The notes beneath the pieces were generated by a model, which saw nothing but the letters and a program-made list of their open reading frames with translations, was not told where the DNA came from and ran no database searches. The position numbers and the translations under genes were made by a program. Of a stretch of 64,000 nt of DNA, positions 1 to 11,242 are shown one piece after another; positions within the stretch are counted from its first letter, which is position 1; each line of letters begins with the position of its first letter. Origin of the DNA: Steinernema hermaphroditum (Eukaryota > Nematoda > Chromadorea > Rhabditida > Steinernematidae); assembly GCA_030435675.1 (NCBI GenBank), contig CM059624.1, positions 3,496,769 to 3,560,768 on the forward strand. Direction: 5' to 3'.

Positions 1-239
1 ATCGGGTCCGTGGTCTTCCGAGGGGCCTCTTCACGGGGGGACGCCATTCCTCTAGTCGGCTGGACCACTTTTCCGGGCTTCCGTTCGCCATCTTCCAGGC
101 GAAGTTCCACTTTCTTCTTCTTGCGGCTTCGTCGATGTCCTTTACCTTCGTGACGCCCCGGAGCCACTCGTTGCTCTTTCTGTCTATTAGACGGACTCCG
201 ACCATTCGCCTCTCCATCCGTCGTTGAGCGGTCGCAAGC
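1..239 (-). mobile_element. RTE-like non-LTR retrotransposon, C-terminal fragment
   Basis: Read on the minus strand, one frame stays open from about 239 to the window edge. It gives the typical C-terminal part of a LINE reverse transcriptase: AQRRMERRMVGVRLIDR, then ARRRKWNFAWKMANGS, then EEWRPPVKRPLGRPRTR. The GRPRTR close matches the conserved GRPPTRW-type end of nematode RTE-like polyproteins. The element continues outside the window, so completeness is unknown. A second, shorter copy of the same block lies near 22901 on the plus strand. No start codon or 5' part is present here. Confidence 0.75.
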
Positions 240-556
240 CTTGGGATAACCACAGGAACAAGAAGTTAACCACAATAACTAATACAATTTAGAGTCTTGT
301 ACACGACACTATGCATCTGAAAGTATCCTTGGTTTAGTGCCAGTTTTGAAGATCGGATAAAAAAGGATAAATGTGCACAAACCTTACAGGGTGGCCCAGA
401 AGTAGTGTGATGCCTAAAAAAGAGATCATATCTCGATGCGATGAACGAATTAAAACAATTAGCAAAAGATTGAAGCGACGTTAATATTTAATCGACTTAA
501 CCACACATGATTATCACAGAATTAACGATAGCAGCATACAGTTTATATACAAGAAC
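240..556. other. intergenic, nothing recognised
   Basis: AT-rich spacer between the retrotransposon fragment and the 3' end of serpin 1. It should hold the serpin 3' UTR (minus strand), but I see no convincing gene or structured element. Confidence 0.5.
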
Positions 557-1946
557 TCAATAATATTGTCCAACAAAGATAGGGGTTCCGCTGAAAGTGA
601 CTCCATAGAGGAAGGGTCTGTCGGCCCTAAGCGTGCGCTCGGTTCTGTCCAAACACATGCTAAGCAAAGCGATTCCAACGGCAGTCACAGCAGCGGCAGT
701 TACTCCGTCCTCGTCTAACTCCAAAATAGCCTTATGGATTACGGTATCAACGTGGATTTTTTCATCGGTGATTCCAGTGAAATCGGCAGCGGCCGTAAAC
801 ATGTCGGAGATTCCAAGGCCCTTCAGGGCTTCCACCAGTCCGTAGCTGGCTTCGACGTTGAACTTCGGAAGGTGGACATGGAGATAGGGGACTCCTTGGG
901 ATCCGGACTGACTAAGGGCGAAGCTGTGATTCGCGGAGACGAAGCTCTCCTTCAGATCCGAAAGGCCGTCCTTCTTGGGGACGGCGACGAAGAAGTTGAA
1001 GCCCGGATCAACGAACTCAAAAGTGCCAAAGACGAAATCGTCGTTTTCCAAAAATCGACCCTTTTTGGTACCGTTCATCGTGGGGACCTGAATGTTTCGA
1101 ATTTAGCATCCTGCTGTACGAGTTTGTCATTCTTTACCAGCTTGTTCGATCCATCCTCATTATGGAAATCAGCATCCTTTGTATTTTCTTTCTCGAACGT
1201 GTCGTAGAACTTCGCCTTCATGTACAAGGCATTCACCGCTACGATTCGCGTCCTTGTATGGATATCATCGTCGGAGAAGAGATCGGTGATGTGGCCACCG
1301 GTGTTCTTCTTCACGTACTCGTTGATCACCTCTTTCTGAGCTTTAGGAGCGCCGGCGAAATCAACCGACTCCAGCTCGCTTCTGAAATTTCCCTTCACGC
1401 TTGATTTGTAGCTTTCGATGAGTTTGATACTTTGCTAAAATGTGGCTATAGCCTTACAGCGAGAATGATAACTTTACGTCAAGGTAGATAGCCGAAGCCA
1501 CGGCCAGGGGGGAGTCGCCATACTTGTTCAGGTCGTGCAGCTTTTCTTTGAACCATTTAGTGATCTCTTCTTTGGGAACGCCTGAACAGCGATATGACGA
1601 AAGTGATTAGGTCTACCTCATACCTCCAAAGGCCACATCGGTAATTTCCTGGCTGGTATTTCCCTGAGCTCCATCGTTGACTGTCGCCAGAGCCATGGCG
1701 ATGGAGAAGGGTGAAACAACAGCTGATGAGCTACCCTTGTCTTTAAGAGCGTTGAGTGAGAGACGGAAGAGGGCATCGTTCACTTTATTGTTCAGTTCAG
1801 TGGCCTTGATCTGGAAGAGACATGATGCAGGGTTATCCTGAACCGTTTAGTTCATTTTAAGTTACCTGTTGTGGTGTCGGTTCAGCAAGGAGCGACCGGC
1901 CGATGGGTTCGCCGATCAAATCATCGTTAGCTTCGAAGGCTGCCAT
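557..1946 (-). CDS. serpin 1 (intracellular-type serine protease inhibitor)
   Basis: Five exons on the minus strand: 1946-1866, 1810-1624, 1581-1478, 1434-1138, 1087-557. Lengths sum to 399 codons plus stop with all phases agreeing, a normal serpin size. Family marks are the shutter-region motif NALYMKAKF, the hinge EDGVTAAAVTAVG and the C-terminal RPFLYGVTFSGTPIFVGQYY. Counting from the hinge Glu as P17 puts the scissile bond near Leu-Ser (inferred). P14 is Val rather than the usual Thr/Ser, which may slow loop insertion. The N-terminus MAAFEANDD is not a signal peptide, so the protein is probably intracellular. An acceptor-like T-tract plus CAG lies 4 nt before the ATG. Unlike serpins 2-4, the exon covering the reactive loop is not split by an intron. 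Confidence 0.9.
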
Positions 1947-2192
1947 GTTTCTGAAAAAAAAAACGACGTGAAAAAGCAAAAACCTAAGGTAAAAAAGTGG
2001 CAGCCAACAATCCGCGATACAGTTGTTTGTGAAAAATCCGCAGAGAACGATCAATTCCAACGAGGGGCGGTCGAAATCACAAAGCCTCTATGTCGAAAGT
2101 TTTGACATATCCTAATCTTCAATACACTACATCCGATAGATCTTAAAGTCAAAAAAATGGTGGGTTTAAGAATCAACCATGGAAAAAAATTC

Positions 2193-2264
2193 TGGAGGTA
2201 TGGGGATTCGAACCCCAGCCCTCTCGCATGCTAAGCGAGCGCTCTACCCCTGAGCTATACCCCC
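2193..2264 (-). tRNA. tRNA-Ala (AGC)
   Basis: 72 nt. The acceptor stem GGGGGTA pairs with TACCTCC (one G-T), with discriminator A. The anticodon loop is CTTAGCA, and the T arm contains GGGTTCGAATCCCC-type sequence. It is identical, or nearly so, to the copies at 46412 and 54169. Confidence 0.95.
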
Positions 2265-2496
2265 ACATCGCAATCCTCCTTCGACTAAGGTCAGTCGTTT
2301 GGTGAAATGGAAAGTCAGTTCAACCATTTTACGAAGTTTCAACATCTGCTTCAAGGCAGTGATGCCGATCGAGAAATTCAAACCACCAAATCTTTAACTG
2401 ATTCTGCATAGTGACTTGCATCGCTTCGACCGCAAATACAATGCATAAATACACAGCCCATTATTTGTTCGAACAGTACATATTCTAGACTGTGTC

Positions 2497-3411
2497 ATGG
2501 ACAACTTGCCCCTCAACTTCTACGACAGCTTGTGCTCTCGGTTCTGTATGTGGACCCTTCGCAACGCGCAAGAGCTTCCAGGAACTTTAGGAGAATTCGC
2601 AAAAGAATTCTTTGAAAATCGCCATTCTTATGATATTTTTATGAACGATGGCGATATCACAAGAGTTAATCTGTACAACTATGCTCGGAAAGAATACGAA
2701 AGCTTCGAGCCTTCGAACAGGAAATTTATCTATAGGGTTTTCATACATCTTTCAGATTCAAACGAGAATCCATTGGAAAAGAGCGTTTGCAAACGCATAC
2801 GAGAACTCCAAGGAAAAGAAGAATGCAGCTTAATTTTATTAGGAAACTATATAAGCAAGGCCTCGATCAACTGGGCATGTTCATGGAAGAGTTTGACACA
2901 CTTTGCGATTTGCAAAAAGCTCGACGAAACATCGATTACTTTATGCAAGAAGATCGTGGACGCAGGAAGATTAAGTTTCCTCGAGGTAAACTACTCGAGC
3001 TGCGGACAAGCGGAGCTTGAACTAATCAAGGCTGCTCTTCTCCAGCATCCGTTTAAAAAAGTATATCTATTATGCTGTAGCGTTGCTGCGACGCAAGAAC
3101 TTTTACAGTTTTGCTCAGAGAACAGCGGAAGAGTAAAGGGCAAACAGATTCTTTTTCGTCGTAGTTATGCTCTGCTGGTAGGGCTTTTCGACGGACAACT
3201 TGAGCTTTGCTCAAAGGAGGAAAGTGGATCAATTGAGAACGATTACTTTTTCTTCCGGCATTTGGTATATGACGAATCTTCAAGTGTATACAAGTTCACA
3301 AACAGTAATCCTCATGCTTATGTAACATTCGAATGCAAAGGAAAAGAGAAGAACATGGAAGAACTGCAATTTCTAAGGCAAACAGTACTTATGACGATGT
3401 TGCTTTCTTAA
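2497..3411 (+). CDS. uncharacterised 304-aa single-exon protein, F-box-like N-terminus
   Basis: Uninterrupted reading frame of 304 codons. An acceptor-like TTCTAG lies 9 nt before the ATG, consistent with trans-splicing. The opening MDNLPLNFYDSLCSRF resembles the starts of nematode-expanded F-box-like proteins (MD-x-(V/L)-P-x-x-F). The middle (about residues 115-190) has leucine-rich strand and helix alternation such as LSFLEVNYSSCGQAELELI, reminiscent of the variable half of those families. No enzyme motif, signal peptide or membrane segment is visible. It stands alone between a tRNA and a long gene-poor stretch. The assignment rests on overall pattern, and a true F-box cannot be confirmed by eye. 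Confidence 0.6.
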   Translation: MDNLPLNFYDSLCSRFCMWTLRNAQELPGTLGEFAKEFFENRHSYDIFMNDGDITRVNLYNYARKEYESFEPSNRKFIYRVFIHLSDSNENPLEKSVCKRIRELQGKEECSLILLGNYISKASINWACSWKSLTHFAICKKLDETSITLCKKIVDAGRLSFLEVNYSSCGQAELELIKAALLQHPFKKVYLLCCSVAATQELLQFCSENSGRVKGKQILFRRSYALLVGLFDGQLELCSKEESGSIENDYFFFRHLVYDESSSVYKFTNSNPHAYVTFECKGKEKNMEELQFLRQTVLMTMLLS

Positions 3412-3784
3412 TCAGTACTAGTGTTATGCGTTCTTGTTGATCGAATAAATTTCAATGTGGCTAGTTCTCTAAATTTCCAGGAGAAAATTCCCATTTTGAC
3501 GAAGAAAAGAAAGAAACGGTTCACCTAAGATGTAAAACTGTAAGCCAGCTCTTACCAAGCAATTACTTTCTTGAAAAACTCTTTTTTGGTTAGATCCCAT
3601 TTATAACGAAAGTGGGGAAGGGGTGGTTAGGCGGCGCATCTATTCTTAAAGGGGCCCGGTCATGGATAAAAAAGTTATTCAAAAGCGAAAGGAAATTCAA
3701 AATTTTCTAGATGTATAATTCTAGATGCACTGCTAACGACGCTCTCATAACTATCAGCATAGCGAGGGTTAAGATACGATTCTG

Positions 3785-3841
3785 ATCACGACTTCCCTCA
3801 GAGTAAAAGCTCAGGGCACTGCGCCTCAGGGAAATCGTGGT
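3785..3841. repeat. short inverted repeat (hairpin)
   Basis: ATCACGACTTCCCTCAG at the left is matched, with a single mismatch over most of its length, by the reverse complement of CTCAGGGAAATCGTGGT at the right. About 23 nt lie between them. It could be a tiny foldback element remnant. Confidence 0.5.
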
Positions 3842-5490
3842 GGGACCAAACGCGCTTATGGGACTGCAAGAAACTACTGGCCCATTTCAGCCATTTTTGT
3901 CAAATTTCTGTAATGACAATCGCTTTTTTTCTCTACTCTACCTTGTAGAGGAGGAAAATTAACACCGAATTTCGGGTTTGAAATCCCAGCATACTCTAAA
4001 CTAAACAGGGACTTCGTGCAAAAAAAATGAAACAGCCAGCTTTCGGTAAATGGTTTGTAACTCAAAAAAGCCGATGCGTTCAAGGAATCCACCAGCGGTT
4101 CCGACTTCAATGGAGAAAGTGGAAAACGGGTTCGGTTCGACGGTTCGAAAATTGGGTTAAAAAGCTATGACTCAGACATGAGTTCAATAAGACCAGATCG
4201 GGAACATCATGTCGAAAAACAACAGAAGAACGATCGTCGCTCGACGGCTCACTCCCAGCTGGAAGTCGCACTGAAAACCACCGCGTCCTCGCGGCCTTTA
4301 AGAGCACAGCAGCGGCAATCGATGAATCAGCAGTTCTCTATGGGCGACGGCGATGGCGAAAGTTTAACCAAACAGAATGGCGGTAAACAAGATGATAAAC
4401 GAGGAACAATCCGGTCAAAATATTATCGAAAGTGCGTACGCTGCCACATCACCGCATGGACTTCGACGAGGAACAAGGAAATTCCAGACATGTTCCAATT
4501 TTAGAAACCTCTCCCTCATTGATGTTCTTTGATCTAACGGCGCCGTCACGCAGCTGCGACCATTTTTCCGCAAATAAGTGGCTTCCTCGCCCGGCAGGCT
4601 CCTCCGTCGGTGCTGTTTGTGTTCGCTTTCTATCGATTTCTTCGGTTCGGCAAGGAAACTGCCATTTGGCGACGATGCTCCGTGCCCTTAGCAATACATG
4701 GCGTCGGCGACTGTTTGCGCTTGGGCTCGTCGATTTGTCACTATGGAAATATTTCCGGCAGCGCTAAGTGTTTTCGTGTTTTGGAGCACTGGCTCACCAT
4801 GGATCCCCGTACTGTACTGATTTACGCAAACGTGCTCGGCGTGTTTCCCTTCCACATTACACAAAACTGGTACGAGGGCGTTTGCAAACCTGACGGCGCT
4901 TATTGATTGTTGTCCTTTTCGACTCCTAATTTAGTCGGCTTTCTGTATTTGCAGCGACTTGTGCGACTGCTTGAACCTCATTTTACGAGATTGATATATA
5001 TTAGAGCCGTATTTTGTCTAGTTTCCAACGTTGCAATAGAGAATCTTTAAGCTTCTTGGTAGTCTTCTTTCATGAAAACAAAATAATTGACCCTCCGAGG
5101 CTTCAATAGTCTTGTATGCATTCCGCTTGTTGTGAAGAGTCGACTTCTTGTTTGGACCTATATCATTGATCGCATACATATGCATGTCCTTTCTCTTCTG
5201 CCCGATGTGTATGCAGAGCAGCCAGTACGGAAAATATGGTTTCCAGGCTGTTTTGCCAGTAGATATTGCTTCCAGCCACCTAGTTACTGGTTTTTGTTTT
5301 GGAATATAAGGATATTTCAAGAGGACCGAACCTAAGGTGCTATCCAGTGATTCGGCTGAAATTTAGCACGCTAAAAGCTCTTGGAAAATGCAGTACTCCT
5401 ACAAAGAGTGAGGTACTCTGGGCCATTTACTCTGTTACCATTGAGTTAGCCAGCTTGAGTGAGCACTTCGTGGTAATGAAGAGTTTCCTG

Positions 5491-5545
5491 GTGGGGCGGT
5501 GGGACTGCGGCTCCTGGTGTTCTAGGCCTTCTGGGAGCCAAGCTA
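5491..5545 (+). repeat. dispersed repeat family A, degenerate copy 1
   Basis: Contains GGGACTGCGGCTCCTGGTGTTCTAGGCC-type sequence that aligns with copies at 13581, 13831, 17384 and 59788. This copy keeps only the core of about 55 nt. Confidence 0.55.
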
Positions 5546-7868
5546 TCTCTTGTTCCACTTGTGTCTTTTATTTTTTATGGGAGCGATCAGAGGGGGTTTT
5601 TGTTCACATTCCGAGAAATGCGTTGAAGAAGTGGTAGTTCTCATAGTTGGCTTATGTGTTAAAGGCATAAAGTAATATTACATTCATTCTCATAAATGAA
5701 TGGTGAACTGGGCTTGTGATCTATGGAAAAATTAACCTATCTTCACCGGCAAAGAACGCCATATTTTGGATGCGATATCGAGAATGCTTCCTTGTCGTGC
5801 AGATGGATGCCTACTTGATGATCGTTAAGTGTTTTGCATGTATCATTTTTGTATCATGTATCATGTATTCTCAACTAATCTGCACTTATCGAGATGTACT
5901 GTGTTTATTACATAGGCGATCGTTAAAGTATTGGTTAGACGTTATCAATGAGGGAGTGCATATTTTTAATTGTACAAGTGTATTCCCCTTCGGACGAGAC
6001 AACAACATCTCGAAGGACTTTTATCAAGAATTTGTTTTTTCAACGCCTCTAATTTCCAAAAATAGCGATTGACGAAGATTGATGTGACCGTCTGATGGGA
6101 TTAATGGAAAAGTGACTGTCAAGGAAATGCCTAATTGCGTTGACACATGAGATGCTTGACGAAAATCAATTTGCGAGACGAGCTTTTGAACAGCGGAACA
6201 CTTTTTCCGTCTATTTGCACCTCCTATTAACCACAACGATCTTCGAATTCGATGATATCAGACCCTTGCCATTTGAAGATTCCACGTTTTCTGCCGATTT
6301 ACGTCACCACACCACTATCTTTGGGGAATAAATTATATATTTGGATCAGAATAGCGCATGTTCTTACGAATATGTACGTCATACATTTGATATATAGACA
6401 GCAAACCCTAACTGTTACTCATAGCATGATGAGGTGTATTCAAAAATTGGAAGTATCAGCGAATTTTTATTCTCGTCTGGAGCGTAGTCCACCGCTTTCG
6501 TCTTCTTATAATTCTCTTTAATTTGCGCTATTGGATTGCTGTTTGCGGTTCAGCAATAGAATTCAATAGAATTCACAGCGGGGTATCTGAAATATTCCGG
6601 TTTCATGATCAACATGTTGTTTGTCGGAACATGATACTAAATTTTGGCGATTAACACTTGTAATACTGGTGTACCATGGCACAAAGGTGGATGTTCTTAC
6701 GCAATCAACCATTGTCAAACTTCCAAGAAGATGGTCAAACGCCGAACTGAGTATAAAAGAGTATAAGAGCATGTGGGTAGAAGTAGTTCTCTCTCTGTTC
6801 CCTCTCTTTGTGTGCCGGGAAAGTCGATAGCAAGTTCACCTACAGTCTTTTGTGGTCTTGTTCGATTCCTTGCTGAGCTTTCCGGAAGACAAATCACATG
6901 CAAATGCGCTTCCGACGGTAAATGGACGCCTACCCCTAAAAGACGAAACCTCATTTTTTCGCTCCTGTCAGCCTGTCGTTCGACTCAAACTAAACTCAAA
7001 CTTGATCGATGTTTCGAATAATTCACCGTTTCCTTGTTAGCTAACAAAGGTTGATGGCTGTTTGATCTATGACTCACAACATGCCCTTTGGAATGAAACA
7101 AAATTTGAAGGACTTGAACTAACAAGAGCTGCGGAAACATTACAGAACTGACTTAACTTTTTTGGGCTCTTCAAAAACTGGTCACAGGGAAGAGCACTCT
7201 CTCTAGCTTAGGTAGTGACTTCCTCCAAATCGCGTTCTCTGAAAATATTTCCGTGCAAGATGCGATGTCCTTCCGCTTGAAACAGGTCACCGACCTTCGT
7301 TCGTTTTGTTTTTTCTTTCTCTGCAGGAGGTGTAATGTTTCAATTTGTGTTGCGACAGTAAAGGGAAACATCACAAAATAGTTCCTCTGTAGCGCACAGA
7401 TGCGTGGCCTCGACTATTTCAATTGTTTTCCTTTGAGAAGGAATGATTCCGAGCAAGACTTCGCTAAGGTATGAAATATCTTAGATGCTAAGCTCAGACT
7501 TTAGGTATCCATAAAACCAAAAAGTCCAATCCTTTCTATCATGGTGAAAGTTTTGCTGCAAAATGGATTGTTTGAAGCGTCTCAGTATTGTCAAAATTTA
7601 TGCTAAGTGGCGCTTGAGAGTCCAGATACGAGTCATCTTGCGAACCCTGGTCATCATCTAGTTGGGATTGATCTTTCTTCAACATGACGTGTACTCATGA
7701 AACAGCGATGCGGGTGGCCCTGTGGTACTGACTATAAACAATATTTGCGAACCCTAACACGATTGTTTCTCTGATGTCTCTGTTTACGTCATGAGTGGAA
7801 TACTGGATGTCGAGATTATTCTCATTTCGCAAATTGTAGATGTGGTTCATAGGACAGTCATTTAGATC

Positions 7869-9113
7869 ATGGCCGCCAAAGTTGAATCGGAAATCAACGA
7901 CGCACTCTTCCGTCTCGCTTTGAATGCTCTCAAAGAGAAACCATGCGAATCGGCCGTCGTCTCTCCTCTGTCCGTCGGCATGGCCCTGGCCACAGTGAAC
8001 TCTGGTGCAAAGGGTTTGACCAGCCAGGAGATAACTGAAGCCGCCTTTGCCGGCATCCCAAAAAACCAAATAACCGCTTGGTTCCGACAGCGAATCGCCG
8101 AATTGAGAGAGGAAGGCACTTCTTCTCCTTTGTCCATCGCTTCGGCCATCTATCTTGAGGTACGCGTAGTTAAGGTACCTCGTCCAAAATCGATTTAGAG
8201 AACTCTCGGCCTAGTCGAACGATATCAAACTGATCTCCAGCAGAACTTTGACAGTGAGGTCAAGAGAGTCGACTTCACCATCGAGCCCGAAGTGCAACGT
8301 GAAGTGATGAATAAGTTTGTGGAAGAAGCGACAAAGGGAAAGATTCCTGAGCTTTTTGCTGAGGGTGTCATCACGTCAGACACGAGAATTGTGGCCGTTA
8401 ATGCAATGCATTTGAAGACTAATTTTGACCAAGAGTTTAACAAGGAGTTGACGAAGGATGACGCTTTCCACAATGAAGATGGTTCTGCCAAACAAGTAAT
8501 TTGAGGAACCCTAAATTCTTATCGCTATCCCTTAGGTCCCAACCATGAACGGAACGAAGAAGGGCCAGTTCTTGGAAAACGACGACTTTGCCTATGCCGA
8601 ATTCCCCTTCGTCGACAACGGCTTCCACTTCTTCTTCGCTGTTCCCAAGACTGGACGCCTCGCCGACCTAAAGGACAAGTTCTACAAGACCACGCACTCA
8701 ATCGCCTACACCACCTCCGAATCTACCTATATTCCCTACATCCATATGACCCTTCCGAAGTTTAAGACCCAGGCCGACTATTCGCTTCAGGATGCCTTAG
8801 AGAAACATGGCATTCGAGAGATGTTTGCGCCTGAAAAGGCAGATTTCAGCGGAATTGCCGACGAACCCATTAGTGTGGATTCGGTTATCCATCAGGTAGT
8901 ATAAAAATGCAATCGATTACGTTGGAATGTTCGCTTTAGGCGGTATTCGAACTGAACGAAGATGGAGTGGAAGCGGCGGCAGCTACAGCGCTTAAAATGT
9001 GCCAACGCTGTTTGGAGTTGAGCCAAGACGAACGTCATATCAAGGCGGACCGACCTTTCCTTTACGGTGTTACTTTTAAGGGCGCCCCTGTCTTTGTTGG
9101 ACAGTATTATTAA
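7869..9113 (+). CDS. serpin 2 (intracellular-type)
   Basis: Four exons: 7869-8159, 8199-8495, 8536-8895, 8940-9113, giving 373 codons plus stop with consistent phases. Motifs are NAMHLKTNF in the shutter region, hinge NEDGVEAAAATAL, and C-terminus RPFLYGVTFKGAPVFVGQYY. Counting from the hinge places P1-P1' near Arg-Cys, which suggests trypsin-like targets (inferred). The N-terminus MAAKVESEINDALFRLAL starts directly with helix A, so no signal peptide is present and a cytosolic location is likely. CATTTAG ends 3 nt before the ATG, as for a trans-splice site. The protein segment MNGTKKGxFLENDDF is shared almost exactly with serpin 1, showing recent common descent. The intron between residues corresponding to exons 2 and 3 of serpin 1 is absent here. 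Confidence 0.9.
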
Positions 9114-9903
9114 AATTTTGGTCTTTTCGTGCAGTGCGAATAAAATGGTTCTGGAAGATTACATTTTTCAGCATCTAAGAAAGCTTATTTTAATGCGTGC
9201 AGCCTACTTTAGCCTACGACTAAAAAAGATAGATTATGGACCTTCATTGTTAAAAAAAGATGGATTTCTGCGGATTTTGTTGATCTATACGTTAGTCATA
9301 AAACCAATTCAACGGGACCCATGGACTTCGGCCCACTTCTGAGCCCAGCCATCCCCTTCTGAATCTGGTAGTTGGGCTCACTTCTGACACACAAATAGAA
9401 GAATCTATACTGAATGGACACAGCGTATGCTGAGTGTACAACAAAGATGTACCCTGTTCCGGATCGGCTTTTTCTTTCGTTGCATCCCTAGTGAAGTTCG
9501 TTAAGTGAAAAGCCCTCGCTGAACTCACTGTAGTGATGCGACATCTATTCGACGGTCGGAAGAATTGTGGTACCCTATTCGATGGTTCATCAGTGGGTGG
9601 AACAGTAATGCGACTGTCTCTACGCTGAACAGGTTTCTCGCTCATCATCAATTGGAAGAGACAATACCACACACATCGATCGAACACTGATAAAATAACC
9701 GGGAATCCCGGTAGCTGCATAAGCTTCGTGGGGGTGTATGGCGTAACAAAACGATTGATCTACATTTTGGGGTAAAAGCTGCTGATTAAGGGCAGAAATA
9801 AAAAGACTAAATCGATCGAATATTGGCCTGATGCTCTAGTCGATGCGTGTGGCATTCCATCTCTGTCGCTTGACAAACAGTTCCCCTATGTCCACAACTT
9901 GTG
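9114..9903. other. spacer between serpins 2 and 3
   Basis: No gene recognised. Short open frames occur on both strands, but none has domain or splice support. Confidence 0.5.
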
Positions 9904-11206
9904 ATGTCGCCCAATTGCAACTCACAAATCAGTGATTCGCTCTTCCGTCTGGCTCTGAACGCCCTCCACGAGAAACCGGATGAATCAGCCGTCGTCTCAT
10001 CTTTCTCCATGGCCATGGCCCTGGCAATGGCCAATCTGGGAGCTAAAGGGAACACGAGTCGGGAGATCACCGACGCACTGTTTGCCGGTTAATATTCCAT
10101 CTAAATTTAATTGTTTATCAGTTTTAGGCCTTTCAAAAGACGGAATAACTGCCTGGTTCCACGACCATCTCGCTAAATTGAACACTTCCGGATCGCCCTT
10201 ATCCATCGCTTCAGCTATCTATCTTGAGGTATTTCCGAAGTAACTACTATTCAAAAATACTGATTTAAGAAATCTCTGGATCTCTTGGAAAGCTATACAA
10301 CCAATGTGATGCAAAACTTCGACAGCAAAGTGGAAAAAGTCAATTTCTCCGGTGATCCTAAAACACAAGTGGCCATTTTGAATAGATTCGTCGAAGAAGC
10401 CACGAAAGGACACATCAAAGAACTATTCACTGACAGAGTCATCACTCCTCTGACGAAACTGGTTCTTGTGAACGCTCTGCACTTTAAGGCCTCGTTTAAG
10501 AACGAGTTTTCGGAGAGCCAGACAAGACAGGGTAACTTTTACAATGAGGATAGCACCGCTAAGAGGGTGAGTCAACAACACTGTCCGAGTTGAAGATTCA
10601 TAAACAGGGACTAAACCTGGTTTTAGGTGGAAATGATGAACGAGACTCTAAGCGGTCTCTTCAACTCCACCTCCGACTTCGACTTCGCTTCATTCAACTT
10701 CATAGATAGCGCCTATGGCTTCTTTTTGATTGTACCCAAGGCAAATCTATCCGACCTGAAGAACCAGTTCTTGACATCAGAGCATTCATTATCTAACACT
10801 TTAAAATATTCTTATCGCATTCCACGAATCCATACAACTGTTCCAAAGTTCAACTTAGAAACGTCCTACGATTTGGTTGGCACTCTAACCAGCATTGGAA
10901 TCAAGGATATCTTCTTGCCCGGTCGAGCCGATCTGAGCGGAATCACAGAGAAGGGCCTACATGTTAGCAATGTCGTTCACAAGGTACGCCCTCGGAAAGT
11001 CAGAGAGATGACCGTAATTTTAGGCTGTGTTCGACTTGAACGAACGTGGAGTGGAAGCAGCGGCAGCCACGGCCGTAGAGTGCTATTTCCATAGTGAACG
11101 CTGCTTCCCGCCCGATGCAGAAGAGCGAGTCATCAAGGCCGACAAGCCTTTCCTTTTCGGTGTAGCTTATGATAATATTCCTTTGTTTGTTGGTCAGTAT
11201 TATTAA
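9904..11206 (+). CDS. serpin 3
   Basis: Five exons: 9904-10087, 10128-10228, 10270-10566, 10627-10983, 11024-11206, giving 373 codons plus stop. It shows helix A SQISDSLFRLALNALHEK, shutter NALHFKASF, hinge NERGVEAAAATAV and the GVAYDNIPLFVGQYY end. The predicted P1 region is CYFHSERC, with His-Ser as the candidate scissile bond, so its target differs from its neighbours. No signal peptide is seen from the chosen ATG. The start is the least certain part, because the ATG at 9904 lies in a short leader and an upstream exon cannot be excluded. It is convergent with serpin 4, whose stop is only about 37 nt away. Confidence 0.85.
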
Positions 11207-11217
11207 TTTATCATCAA

Positions 11218-11223
11218 AATAAA
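11218..11223 (+). terminator. AATAAA poly(A) signal of serpin 3
   Basis: AATAAA lies 12 nt after the serpin 3 stop codon. With serpin 4 convergent and ending at 11243, the two 3' UTRs must be very short or overlapping. Confidence 0.6.
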
Positions 11224-11242
11224 CGGTTAACAAAGGCACATG

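Larger units (their letters stand above)
3412..7868. other. 4.4-kb gene-poor interval
   Basis: Only short open frames, with no splice-compatible chain or recognised domain. It contains a small foldback sequence (3785-3841) and one degenerate copy of a dispersed repeat (5491-5545). Regulatory sequence for serpin 2 may lie at its right end, but I cannot point to it. Confidence 0.5.

Noticed and set aside
4107..4906. Several overlapping frames of 66-111 codons
   Set aside because: No consistent coding strand, no splice chain and no motif.
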